Program-made: the position numbers and the translations under genes
Source of the DNA: Endomychus coccineus
Lineage: Eukaryota > Arthropoda > Insecta > Coleoptera > Endomychidae
NCBI GenBank assembly: GCA_958510875.1
Contig: OY294068.1
Span: 200,929,997 to 200,993,996 of the forward strand
Direction of reading: 5' to 3'
DNA length: 64,000 bases
Part shown: positions 22,701 to 36,553 of the stretch, piece after piece
How positions within the stretch are numbered: position 1 is the stretch's first letter
How the letters are laid out: each line of letters starts with the position of its first letter
Notes under the pieces: generated by a model
Seen by the model: only the letters and a program-made list of their open reading frames with translations
What the model was told of the DNA's origin: nothing
Database searches by the model: none

Positions 22701-24991
22701 AAAATTCAAGCAAGGATCATGTTTCAATCAGTTATTGTGTCGAGAGGTATGTCATTGGGAAGAATTGAACCCCGTACAATGAAAAAGCTGTTCAGACTTG
22801 GGAATCACAGATTTTGAATAATTCAAATAGCCACCACTGAAACTCCCACGACTGAACAGCCTGTATAATGAATAATTGAACACATTGAATCTGACAAACT
22901 GAAGTCAAACAAAGGGATAAGAAGTAAAGTAAATCAGTTGAGCAGTCAACGCGATTAAACGGTCTGTGTATTGAGAGAATTGAATGTCTTTCTATGGAAT
23001 GAAATCAAAATTCAAGCAAGGATCATGTTTCAATCAGTTATTGTGTCGAGAGGTATGTCATTGGGAAGAATTGAACCGTACAATGAAAAAAGGTGTTCAA
23101 ACTTGGGAAACGCAGATTTTGAATAATTCAAATAGCCACCACTGAAACTCCCACGACTGAACAGCCTGTATAATGAATAATTGAAAACATTGAATCTGAC
23201 AAAATGAATTCAAACAAAGGGATAAGAAGTAAAGTAAGTCAGTTGAGCAGTCAACGCGATTAAACGGTCTGTGTATTGAGAGAATTGAAAGTCTTTCTAT
23301 GGAATGAAATCAAAATTCAAGCAAGGATCATGTTTCAATCAGTTATTGTGTCGAGAGGTATGTCATTGGGAAGAATTGAACCGTACAATGAAAAAAGGTG
23401 TTCAAACTTGGGAAACGCATATTTTGAATAATTCAAATAGCCACCACTGAAACTCCCACGACTGAACAGCCTGTATAATGAATAATTGAACACACAGAAT
23501 CTGAGAAAATGAAGTCAAACAAAGGGATAAGAAGTAAAGTAAGTCAGTTGAGCAGTCAACGCGATTAAACGGTCTGTGTATTGAGAGAATTGAATGTCTT
23601 TCTATGGAATGAAATCAAAATTCAAGCAAGGATCATGTTTCAATCAGTTATTGTGTCGAGAGGTATGTCATTGGGAAGAATTGAACCGTACAATGAAAAA
23701 AGGTGTTCAAACTTGGGAAACGCAGATTTTGAATAATTCAAATAGCCACCACTGAAACTCCCACGACTGAACAGCCTGTATAATGAATAATTGAACACAC
23801 AGAATCTGAGAAAATGAAGTCAAACAAAGGGATAAGAAGTAAAGTAAGTCAGTTGAGCAGTCAACGCGATTAAACGGTCTGTGTATTGAGAGAATTGAAT
23901 GTCTTTCTATGGAATGAAATCAAAATTCAAGCAAGGATCATGTTTCAATCAGTTATTGTGTCGAGAGGTATGTCATTGGGAAGAATTGAACCGTACAATG
24001 AAAAAAGCTGTTCAAACTTGGGAACCGCAGATTTTGAATAATTCAAATAGCCACCACTGAAACTCCTACGACTGAACAGCCTGTATAATGAATAATTGAA
24101 CACATTGAATCTGACAAAATGAATTCAAACAAAGGGATAAGAAGTAAAGTAAGACAGTTGAGCAGTCAACGCGATTAAACGGTCTGTGTATTGAGAGAAT
24201 TGAATGTCTTTCTATGGAATGAAATCAAAATTCAAGCAAGGATCATGTTTCAATCAGTTATTGTGTCGAGAGGTATGTCATTGGGAAGAATTGAACCCCG
24301 TACAATGAAAAAGCTGTTCAAACTTGGGAATCACAGATTTTGAATAATTCAAATAGCCAAAACTGAAACTCCCACGACTGAACAGCCTGTATAATGAATA
24401 ATTGAACACATTGAATCTGACAAACTGAAGTTAAACAAAGGGATAAGAAGTAAAGTAAGTCAGTTGAGCAGTCAACGCGATTAAACGGTCTGTGTATTGA
24501 GAGAATTGAATGTCTTTCTATGGAATGAAATCAAAATTCAAGCAAGGATCATGTTTCAATCAGTTATTGTGTCGAGAGGTATGTCATTGGGAAGAATTGA
24601 ACCGTACAATGAAAAAAGGTGTTCAAACTTGGGAAACGCAGATTTTGAATAATTCAAATAGCCACCACTGAAACTCCCACGACTGAACAGCCTGTATAAT
24701 GAATAATTGAACACACAGAATCTGAGAAAATGAAGTCAAACAAAGGGATAAGAAGTAAAGTAAGTCAGTTGAGCAGTCAACGCGATTAAACGGTCTGTGT
24801 ATTGAGAGAATTGAATGTCTTTCTATGGAATGAAATCAAAATTCAAGCAAGGATCATGTTTCAATCAGTTATTGTGTCGAGAGGTATGTCATTGGGAAGA
24901 ATTGAACCCCGTACAATGAAAAAAGCTGTTCAAACTTGGGAATCGCAGATTTTGAATAATTCAAATAGCCACCACTGAAACTCCCACGACT
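19793..24991 (+). repeat. 17-monomer sub-block of satellite A (5,199 bp) spanning the duplication join
   Basis: Starts at the third 'gaacaggctg' marker and ends at the fourth, which belongs to the second 13,761-bp copy. The join between large copies (about 22579) therefore falls inside this sub-block. Its private variants are 'gattacacgg', 'gcgaataaacgg' and 'cagttgggcag', again repeated 13,761 bp later. Confidence 0.8.
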
Positions 24992-27900
24992 GAACAGGCT
25001 GTATAATGAATAATTGAAAACATTGAATCTGACAAAATGAATTCAAACAAAGGGATAAGAAGTAAAGTAAGTCAGTTGAGCAGTCAACGCGATTAAACGG
25101 TCTGTGTATTGAGAGAATTGAATGTCTTTCTATGAAATGAAATCAAAATTCAAGCAAGGATCATGTTTCAATCAGTTATTGTGTCGAGAGGTATGTCATT
25201 GGGAAGAATTGAACCGTACAATGAAAAAAGCTGTTCAAACTTGGGAATCGCAGATTTTGAATAATTCAAATAGCCACCACTGAAACTCCCACGACTGAAA
25301 AGCCTGTATAATGAATAATTGAAAACATTGAATCTGACAAAATGAATTCAAACAAAGGGATAAGAAGTAAAGTAAGTCAGTTGAGCAGTCAACGCGATTA
25401 AACGGTCTGTGTATTGAGAGAATTGAATGTCTTTCTATGAAATGAAATCAAAATTCAAGCAAGGATCATGTTTCAATCAGTTTTTGTGTCGAGAGGTATG
25501 TCATTGGGAAGAACTGAACCCCGTACAATGAAAAAAGCTGTTCAAACTTGGGAATCGCAGATTTTGAATAATTCAAATAGCCACCACTGAAACTCCCACG
25601 ACTGAACAGCCTGTATAATGAATAATTGAACACATTGAATCTGACAAAATGAATTCAAACCAAGGGATAAGAAGTAAAGTAAGTCAGTTGAGCAGTCAAC
25701 GCGATTAAACGGTCTGTGTATTGAGAGAATTGAATGTCTTTCTATGGAATGAAATCAAAATTCAAGCAAGGATCATGTTTCAATCAGTTATTGTGTCGAG
25801 AGGTATGTCATTGGGAAGAATTGAACCCCGTACAATGAAAAAAGCTGTTCAAACTTGGGAATCGCAGATTTTGAATAATTCAAATAGCCACCACTGAAAC
25901 TCCCACGACTGAACAGCCTGTATAACGAATAATTGAACACATTGAATCTGACAAAATGAATTCAAACCAAGGGATAAGAAGTAAAGTAAGTCAGTTGAGC
26001 AGTCAACGCGATTAAACGGTCTGTGTATTGAGAGAATTGAATGTCTTTCTATGGAATGAAATCAAAATTCAAGCAAGGATCATGTTTCAATCAGTTATTG
26101 TGTCGAGAGGTATGTCATTGGGAAGAATTGAACCCCGTACAATGAAAAAAGCTGTTCAAACTTGGGAATCGCAGATTTTGAATAATTCAAATAGCCACCA
26201 CTGAAACTCCCACGACTGAACAGCCTGTATAATGAATAATTGAACACATTGAATATGACAAAATGAATTCAAACCAAGGGATAAGAAGTAAAGTAAGTCG
26301 GTTGAGCAGTCAACGCGATTAAACGGTCTGTGTATTGAGAGAATTGAATGTCTTTCTATGAAATGAAATCAAAATTCAAGCAAGGATCATGTTTCAATCA
26401 GTTATTGTGTCGAGAGGTATGTCATTGGGAAGAATTGAACCCCGTACAATGAAAAAAGCTGTTCAAACTTGGGAATCGCAGATTTTGAATAATTCAAATA
26501 GCCACCACTGAAACTCCCACGACTGAACAGCCTGTATAATGAATAATTGAACACATTGAATCTGACAAAATGAATTCAAACCAAGGGATAAGAAGTAAAG
26601 TAAGTCAGTTGAGCAGTCAACGCGATTAAACGGTCTGTGTATTGAGAGAATTGAATGTCTTTCTATGGAATGAAATCAAAATTCAAGCAAGGATCATGTT
26701 TCAATCAGTTATTGTGTCGAGAGGTATGTCATTGGGAAGAATTGAACCGTACAATGAAAAAAGCTGTTCAAACTTGGGAAACGCAGATTTTGAATAATTC
26801 AAATAGCCACCACTGAAACTCCCACGACTGAACAGCCTGTATAATGAATAATTGAAAACATTGAATCTGACATAATGAATTCAAACAAAGGGATAAGAAG
26901 TAAAGTAAGTCAGTTGAGCAGTCAACGCGATTAAACGGTCTGTGTATTGAGAGAATTGAATGTCTTTCTATGGAATGAAATCAAAATTCAAGCAAGGATC
27001 ATGTTTCAATCAGTTATTGTGTCGAGAGGTATGTCATTGGGAAGAATTGAACCGTACAATGAAAAAAGGTGTTCAAACTTGGGAAACGCAGATTTTGAAT
27101 AATTCAAATAGCCACCACTGAAACTCCCACGACTGAACAGCCTGTATAATGAATAATTGAACACACAGAATCTGAGAAAATGAAGTCAAACAAAGGGATA
27201 AGAAGTAAAGTAAGTCAGTTGAGCAGTCAACGCGATTAAACGGTCTGTGTATTGAGAGAATTGAATGTCTTTCTATGGAATGAAATCAAAATTCAAGCAA
27301 GGATCATGTTTCAATCAGTTATTGTGTCGAGAGGTATGTCATTGGGAAGAATTGAACCCCGTACAATGAAAAAAGCTGTTCAAACTTGAGAAACGCAGAT
27401 TTTGAATAATTCAAATAGCCACCACTGAAACTCCCACGACTGAACAGCCTGTATAATGAATAATTGAACACATTGAATCTGACAAAATGAATTCAAACAA
27501 AGGGATAAGAAGTAAAGTAAGTCAGTTGAGCAGTCAACGCGATTAAACGGTCTGTGTATTGAGAGAATTGAATGTCTTTCTATGGAATGAAATCAAAATT
27601 CAAGCAAGGATCATGTTTCAATCAGTTATTGTGTCGAGAGGTATGTCATTGGGAAGAATTGAACCCCGTACAATGAAAAAGCTGTTCAAACTTGGGAATC
27701 ACAGATTTTGAATAATTCAAATAGCCAAAACTGAAACTCCCACGACTGAACAGCCTGTATAATGAATAATTGAACACATTGAATCTGACAAACTGAAGTT
27801 AAACAAAGGGATAAGAAGTAAAGTAAGTCAGTTGAGCAGTCAACGCGATTAAACGGTCTGTGTATTGAGAGAATTGAATGTCTTTCTATGGAATGAAATC

Positions 27901-30900
27901 AAAATTCAAGCAAGGATCATGTTTCAATCAGTTATGTGTCGAGAGGTATGTCATTGGGAAGAATTGAACCGTACAATGAAAAAAGGTGTTCAAACTTGGG
28001 AAACGCAGATTTTGAATAATTCAAATAGCCACCACTGAAACTCCCACGACTGAACAGCCTGTATAATGAATAATTGAACACACAGAATCTGAGAAAATGA
28101 AGTCAAACAAAGGGATAAGAAGTAAAGTAAGTCAGTTGAGCAGTCAACGCGATTAAACGGTCTGTGTATTGAGAGAATTGAATGTCTTTCTATGGAATGA
28201 AATCAAAATTCAAGCAAGGATCATGTTTCAATCAGTTATTGTGTCGAGAGGTATGTCATTGGGAAGAATTGAACCGTACAATGAAAAAAGCTGTTCAAAC
28301 TTGGGAATCGCAGATTTTGAATAATTCAAATAGCCACCACTGAAACTCCCACGACTGAACAGGCTGTATAATGAATAATTGAAATCATTGAATCTGACAA
28401 AATGAATTCAAACAAAGGGATAAGAAGTAAAGTAAGTCAGTTGAGCAGTCAACGCGATTAAACGGTCTGTGTATTGAGAGAATTGAATGTCTTTCTATGA
28501 AATGAAATCAAAATTCAAGCAAGGATCATGTTTCAATCAGTTATTGTGTCGAGAGGTATGTCATTGGGAAGAATTGAACCGTACAATGAAAAAAGCTGTT
28601 CAAACTTGGGAATCGCAGATTTTGAATAATTCAAATAGCCACCACTGAAACTCCCACGACTGAAAAGCCTGTATAATGAATAATTGAAAACATTGAATCT
28701 GACAAAATGAATTCAAACAAAGGGATAAGAAGTAAAGTAAGTCAGTTGAGCAGTCAACGCGATTAAACGGTCTGTGTATTGAGAGAATTGAATGTCTTTC
28801 TATGAAATGAAATCAAAATTCAAGCAAGGATCATGTTTCAATCAGTTTTTGTGTCGAGAGGTATGTCATTGGGAAGAATTGAACCCCGTACAATGAAAAA
28901 AGCTGTTCAAACTTGGGAATCGCAGATTTTGAATAATTCAAATAGCCACCACTGAAACTCCCACGACTGAACAGCCTGTATAATGAATAATTGAACACAT
29001 TGAATCTGACAAAATGAATTCAAACCAAAGGATAAGAAGTAAAGTAAGTCAGTTGAGCAGTCAACGCGATTAAACGGTCTGTGTATTGAGAGAATTGAAT
29101 GTCTTTCTATGGAATGAAATCAAAATTCAAGCAAGGATCATGTTTCAATCAGTTATTGTGTCGAGAGGTATGTCATTGGGAAGAATTGAACCCCGTACAA
29201 TGAAAAAAGCTGTTCAAACTTGGGAATCGCAGATTTTGAATAATTCAAATAGCCACCACTGAAACTCCCACGACTGAACAGCCTGTATAATGAATAATTG
29301 AACACATTGAATCTGACAAAATGAATTCAAACCAAGGGATAAGAAGTAAAGTAAGTCAGTTGAGCAGTCAACGCGATTAAACGGTCTGTGTATTGAGAGA
29401 ATTGAATGTCTTTCTATGGAATGAAATCAAAATTCAAGCTAGGATCATGTTTCAATCAGTTATTGTGTCGAGAGGTATGTCATTGGGAAGAATTGAACCG
29501 TACAATGAAAAAAGCTGTTCAAACTTGGGAAACGCAGATTTTGAATAATTCAAATAGCCACCACTGAAACTCCCACGACTGAACAGCCTGTATAATGAAT
29601 AATTGAACACATTGAATCTGACAAAATGAATTCAAACCAAGGGATAAGAAGTAAAGTAAGTCAGTTGAGCAGTCAACGCGATTAAACGGTCTGTGTATTG
29701 AGAGAATTGAATGTCTTTCTATGGAATGAAATCAAAATTCAAGCAAGGATCATGTTTCAATCAGTTATTGTGTCGAGAGGTATGTCATTGGGAAGAATTG
29801 AACCGTACAATGAAAAAAGGTGTTCAAACTTGGGAAACGCAGATTTTGAATAATTCAAATAGCCACCACTGAAACTCCCACGACTGAACAGCCTGTATAA
29901 TGAATAATTGAACACACAGAATCTGAGAAAATGAAGTCAAACAAAGGGATAAGAAGTAAAGTAAGTCAGTTGAGCAGTCAACGCGATTAAACGGTCTGTG
30001 TATTGAGAGAATTGAATGTCTTTCTATGGAATGAAATCAAAATTCAAGCAAGGATCATGTTTCAATCAGTTATTGTGTCGAGAGGTATGTCATTGGGAAG
30101 AATTGAACCCCGTACAATGAAAAAAGCTGTTCAAACTTGAGAAACGCAGATTTTGAATAATTCAAATAGCCACCACTGAAACTCCCACGACTGAACAGCC
30201 TGTATAATGAATAATTGAACACACAGAATCTGAGAAAATGAAGTCAAACAAAGGGATAAGAAGTAAAGTAAGTCAGTTGAGCAGTCAACGCGATTAAACG
30301 GTCTGTGTATTGAGAGAATCGAATGTCTTTCTATGGAATGAAATCAAGATTCAAGCAAGGATCATGTTTCAATCAGTTATTGTGTCGAGAGGTATGTCAT
30401 TGGGAAGAATTGAACCGTACAATGAAAAAAGCTGTTCAAACTTGGGAACCGCAGATTTTGAATAATTCAAATAGCCAAAACTGAAACTCCCACGACTGAA
30501 CAGCCTGTATAATGAATAATTGAACACACAGAATCTGACAAAATGAATTCAAACAAAGGGATAAGAAGTAAAGTAAGTCAGTTGAGCAGTCAACGCGATT
30601 AAACGGTCTGTGTATTGAGAGAATTGAATGTCTTTCTATGGAATGAAATCAAAATTCAAGCAAGGATCATGTTTCAATCAGTTATTGTGTCGAGAGGTAT
30701 GTCATTGGGAAGAATTGAACCCCGTACAATGAAAAAGCTGTTCAAACTTGGGAATCACAGATTTTGAATAATTCAAATAGCCAAAACTGAAACTCCCACG
30801 ACTGAACAGCCTGTATAATGAATAATTGAACACATTGAATCTGACAAACTGAAGTTAAACAAAGGGATAAGAAGTAAAGTAAGTCAGTTGAGCAGTCAAC

Positions 30901-33900
30901 GCGATTAAACGGTCTGTGTATTGAGAGAATTGAATGTCTTTCTATGGAATGAAATCAAAATTCAAGCAAGGATCATGTTTCAATCAGTTATTGTGTCGAG
31001 AGGTATGTCATTGGGAAGAATTGAACCCCGTACAATGAAAAAGCTGTTCAGACTTGGGAATCACAGATTTTGAATAATTCAAATAGCCACCACTGAAACT
31101 CCCACGACTGAACAGCCTGTATAATGAATAATTGAACACATTGAATCTGACAAAATGAATTCAAACAAAGGGATAAGAAGTAAAGTAAGTCAGTTGAGCA
31201 GTCAACGCGATTAAACGGTCTGTGTATTGAGAGAATTGAATGTCTTTCTATGGAATGAAATCAAAATTCAAGCAAGGATCATGTTTCAATCAGTTATTGT
31301 GTCGAGAGGTATGTCATTGGGAAGAATTGAACCCCGTACAATGAAAAAGCTGTTCAAACTTGGGAATCACAGATTTTGAATAATTCAAATAGCCACCACT
31401 GAAACTCCCACGACTGAACAGCCTGTATAATGAATAATTGAACACATTGAATCTGACAAACTGAAGTCAAACAAAGGGATAAGAAGTAAAGTAAATCAGT
31501 TGAGCAGGCAACGCGATTAAACGGTCTGTGTATTGAGAGAATTGAATGTCTTTCTATGGAATGAAATCAAAATTCAAGCAAGGATCATGTTTCAATCAGT
31601 TATTGTGTCGAGAGGTATGTCATTGGGAAGAATTGAACCCCGTACAATGAAAAAGCTGTTCAAACTTGGGAATCACAGATTTTGAATAATTCAAATAGCC
31701 ACCACTGAAACTCCCACGACTGAACAGCCTGTATAATGAATAATTGAACACATTGAATCTGACAAACTGAAGTTGAACAAAGGGATAAGAAGTAAATTAA
31801 GTCAGTTGAGCAGTCAACGCGATTAAACGGTCTGTGTATTGAGAGAATTGAATGTCTTTCTATGGAATGAAATCAAAGTTCAAGCAAGGATCATGTTTCA
31901 ATCAGTTATTGTGTCGAGAGGTATGTCATTGGGAAGAATTGAACCCCGTACAATGAAAAAGCTGTTCAAACTTGGGAATCACAGATTTTGAATAATTCAA
32001 ATAGCCACCACTGAAACTCCCACGACTGAACAGCCTGTATAATGAATAATTGAAAACATTGAATCTGACAAAATGAATTCAAACAAAGGGATAAGAAGTA
32101 AAGTAAGTCAGTTGAGCAGTCAACGCGATTAAACGGTCTGTGTATTGAGAGAATTGAAAGTCTTTCTATGGAATGAAATCAAAATTCAAGCAAGGATCAT
32201 GTTTCAATCAGTTATTGTGTCGAGAGGTATGTCATTGGGAAGAATTGAACCGTACAATGAAAAAAGGTGTTCAAACTTGGGAAACGCAGATTTTGAATAA
32301 TTCAAATAGCCACCACTGAAACTCCCACGACTGAACAGCCTGTATAATGAATAATTGAACACACAGAATCTGAGAAAATGAAGTCAAACAAAGGGATAAG
32401 AAGTAAAGTAAGTCAGTTGAGCAGTCAACGCGATTAAACGGTCTGTGTATTGAGAGAATCGAATGTCTTTCTATGGAATGAAATCAAGATTCAAGCAAGG
32501 ATCATGTTTCAATCAGTTATTGTGTCGAGAGGTATGTCATTGGGAAGAATTGAACCGTACAATGAAAAAAGCTGTTCAAACTTGGGAACCGCAGATTTTG
32601 AATAATTCAAATAGCCACCACTGAAACTCCCACGACTGAACAGCCTGTATAATGAATAATTGAACACATTGAATCTGACAAAATGAATTCAAACAAAGGG
32701 ATAAGAAGTAAAGTAAGACAGTTGAGCAGTCAACGCGATTAAACGGTCTGTGTATTGAGAGAATTGAATGTCTTTCTATGGAATGAAATCAAAATTCAAG
32801 CAAGGATCATGTTTCAATCAGTTATTGTGTCGAGAGGTATGTCATTGGGAAGAATTGAACCCCGTACAATGAAAAAGCTGTTCAAACTTGGGAATCACAG
32901 ATTTTGAATAATTCAAATAGCCAAAACTGAAACTCCCACGACTGAACAGCCTGTATAATGAATAATTGAACACATTGAATCTGACAAACTGAAGTTAAAC
33001 AAAGGGATAAGAAGTAAAGTAAGTCAGTTGAGCAGTCAACGCGATTAAACGGTCTGTGTATTGAGAGAATTGAATGTCTTTCTATGGAATGAAATCGAAA
33101 TTCAAGCAAGAATCATGTTTCAATCAGTTATTGTGTCGAGAGGTATGTCATTGGGAAGAATTGAACCGTACAATGAAAAAAGGTGTTCAAACTTGGGAAA
33201 CGCAGATTTTGAATAATTCAAATAGCCACCACTGAAACTCCCACGACTGAACAGCCTGTATAATGAATAATTGAACACACAGAATCTGAGAAAATGAAGT
33301 CAAACAAAGGGATAAGAAGTAAAGTAAGTCAGTTGAGCAGTCAACGCGATTAAACGGTCTGTGTATTGAGAGAATTGAATGTCTTTCTATGGAATGAAAT
33401 CAAAATTCAAGCAAGGATCATGTTTCAATCAGTTATTGTGTCGAGAGGTATGTCATTGGGAAGAATTGAACCGTACAATGAAAAAAGCTGTTCAAACTTG
33501 GGAATCGCAGATTTTGAATAATTCAAATAGCCACCACTGAAACTCCCACGACTGAACAGGCTGTATAATGAATAATTGAAAACATTGAATCTGACAAAAT
33601 GAATTCAAACAAAGGGATAAGAAGTAAAGTAAGTCAGTTGAGCAGTCAACGCGATTACACGGTCTGTGTATTGAGAGAATTGAATGTCTTTCTATGAAAT
33701 GAAATCAAAATTCAAGCAAGGATCATGTTTCAATCAGTTATTGTGTCGAGAGGTATGTCATTGGGAAGAATTGAACCGTACAATGAAAAAAGCTGTTCAA
33801 ACTTGGGAATCGCAGATTTTGAATAATTCAAATAGCCACCACTGAAACTCCCACGACTGAAAAGCCTGTATAATGAATAATTGAAAACATTGAATCTGAC

Positions 33901-36339
33901 AAAATGAATTCAAACAAAGGGATAAGAAGTAAAGTAAGTCAGTTGAGCAGTCAACGCGAATAAACGGTCTGTGTATTGAGAGAATTGAATGTCTTTCTAT
34001 GAAATGAAATCAAAATTCAAGCAAGGATCATGTTTCAATCAGTTTTTGTGTCGAGAGGTATGTCATTGGGAAGAATTGAACCCCGTACAATGAAAAAAGC
34101 TGTTCAAACTTGGGAATCGCAGATTTTGAATAATTCAAATAGCCACCACTGAAACTCCCACGACTGAACAGCCTGTATAATGAATAATTGAACACATTGA
34201 ATCTGACAAAATGAATTCAAACCAAGGGATAAGAAGTAAAGTAAGTCAGTTGAGCAGTCAACGCGATTAAACGGTCTGTGTATTGAGAGAATTGAATGTC
34301 TTTCTATGGAATGAAATCAAAATTCAAGCAAGGATCATGTTTCAATCAGTTATTGTGTCGAGAGGTATGTCATTGGGAAGAATTGAACCCCGTACAATGA
34401 AAAAAGCTGTTCAAACTTGGGAATCGCAGATTTTGAATAATTCAAATAGCCACCACTGAAACTCCCACGACTGAACAGCCTGTATAACGAATAATTGAAC
34501 ACATTGAATCTGACAAAATGAATTCAAACCAAGGGATAAGAAGTAAAGTAAGTCAGTTGAGCAGTCAACGCGATTAAACGGTCTGTGTATTGAGAGAATT
34601 GAATGTCTTTCTATGGAATGAAATCAAAATTCAAGCAAGGATCATGTTTCAATCAGTTATTGTGTCGAGAGGTATGTCATTGGGAAGAATTGAACCCCGT
34701 ACAATGAAAAAAGCTGTTCAAACTTGGGAATCGCAGATTTTGAATAATTCAAATAGCCACCACTGAAACTCCCACGACTGAACAGCCTGTATAATGAATA
34801 ATTGAACACATTGAATATGACAAAATGAATTCAAACCAAGGGATAAGAAGTAAAGTAAGTCGGTTGAGCAGTCAACGCGATTAAACGGTCTGTGTATTGA
34901 GAGAATTGAATGTCTTTCTATGAAATGAAATCAAAATTCAAGCAAGGATCATGTTTCAATCAGTTATTGTGTCGAGAGGTATGTCATTGGGAAGAATTGA
35001 ACCCCGTACAATGAAAAAAGCTGTTCAAACTTGGGAATCGCAGATTTTGAATAATTCAAATAGCCACCACTGAAACTCCCACGACTGAACAGCCTGTATA
35101 ATGAATAATTGAACACATTGAATCTGACAAAATGAATTCAAACCAAGGGATAAGAAGTAAAGTAAGTCAGTTGAGCAGTCAACGCGATTAAACGGTCTGT
35201 GTATTGAGAGAATTGAATGTCTTTCTATGGAATGAAATCAAAATTCAAGCAAGGATCATGTTTCAATCAGTTATTGTGTCGAGAGGTATGTCATTGGGAA
35301 GAATTGAACCGTACAATGAAAAAAGCTGTTCAAACTTGGGAAACGCAGATTTTGAATAATTCAAATAGCCACCACTGAAACTCCCACGACTGAACAGCCT
35401 GTATAATGAATAATTGAAAACATTGAATCTGACATAATGAATTCAAACAAAGGGATAAGAAGTAAAGTAAGTCAGTTGGGCAGTCAACGCGATTAAACGG
35501 TCTGTGTATTGAGAGAATTGAATGTCTTTCTATGGAATGAAATCAAAATTCAAGCAAGGATCATGTTTCAATCAGTTATTGTGTCGAGAGGTATGTCATT
35601 GGGAAGAATTGAACCGTACAATGAAAAAAGGTGTTCAAACTTGGGAAACGCAGATTTTGAATAATTCAAATAGCCACCACTGAAACTCCCACGACTGAAC
35701 AGCCTGTATAATGAATAATTGAACACATTGAATCTGACAAACTGAAGTTGAACAAAGGGATAAGAAGTAAATTAAGTCAGTTGAGCAGTCAACGCGATTA
35801 AACGGTCTGTGTATTGAGAGAATTGAATGTCTTTCTATGGAATGAAATCAAAATTCAAGCAAGGATCATGTTTCAATCAGTTATTGTGTCGAGAGGTATG
35901 TCATTGGGAAGAATTGAACCCCGTACAATGAAAAAAGCTGTTCAAACTTGAGAAACGCAGATTTTGAATAATTCAAATAGCCACCACTGAAACTCCCACG
36001 ACTGAACAGCCTGTATAATGAATAATTGAACACACAGAATCTGAGAAAATGAAGTCAAACAAAGGGATAAGAAGTAAAGTAAGTCAGTTGAGCAGTCAAC
36101 GCGATTAAACGGTCTGTGTATTGAGAGAATCGAATGTCTTTCTATGGAATGAAATCAAGATTCAAGCAAGGATCATGTTTCAATCAGTTATTGTGTCGAG
36201 AGGTATGTCATTGGGAAGAATTGAACCGTACAATGAAAAAAGCTGTTCAAACTTGGGAACCGCAGATTTTGAATAATTCAAATAGCCACCACTGAAACTC
36301 CCACGACTGAACAGCCTGTATAATGAATAATTGAACACA
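22579..36339 (+). repeat. Higher-order block of satellite A, copy 2 (13,761 bp)
   Basis: Tandem duplicate of 8818-22578. The repeat-phase match continues past its end to about 36553. There the copies diverge: 'ttcagacttgg' at 22791 versus 'ttcaaacttgg' at 36552. I found no difference between the two blocks at the diagnostic sites checked. That means a very recent amplification or an assembly duplication. Confidence 0.93.
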
Positions 36340-36553
36340 TTGAATCTGACAAAATGAATTCAAACAAAGGGATAAGAAGTAAAGTAAGTCAGTTGAGCAG
36401 TCAACGCGATTAAACGGTCTGTGTATTGAGAGAATTGAATGTCTTTCTATGGAATGAAATCAAAATTCAAGCAAGGATCATGTTTCAATCAGTTATTGTG
36501 TCGAGAGGTATGTCATTGGGAAGAATTGAACCCCGTACAATGAAAAAGCTGTT

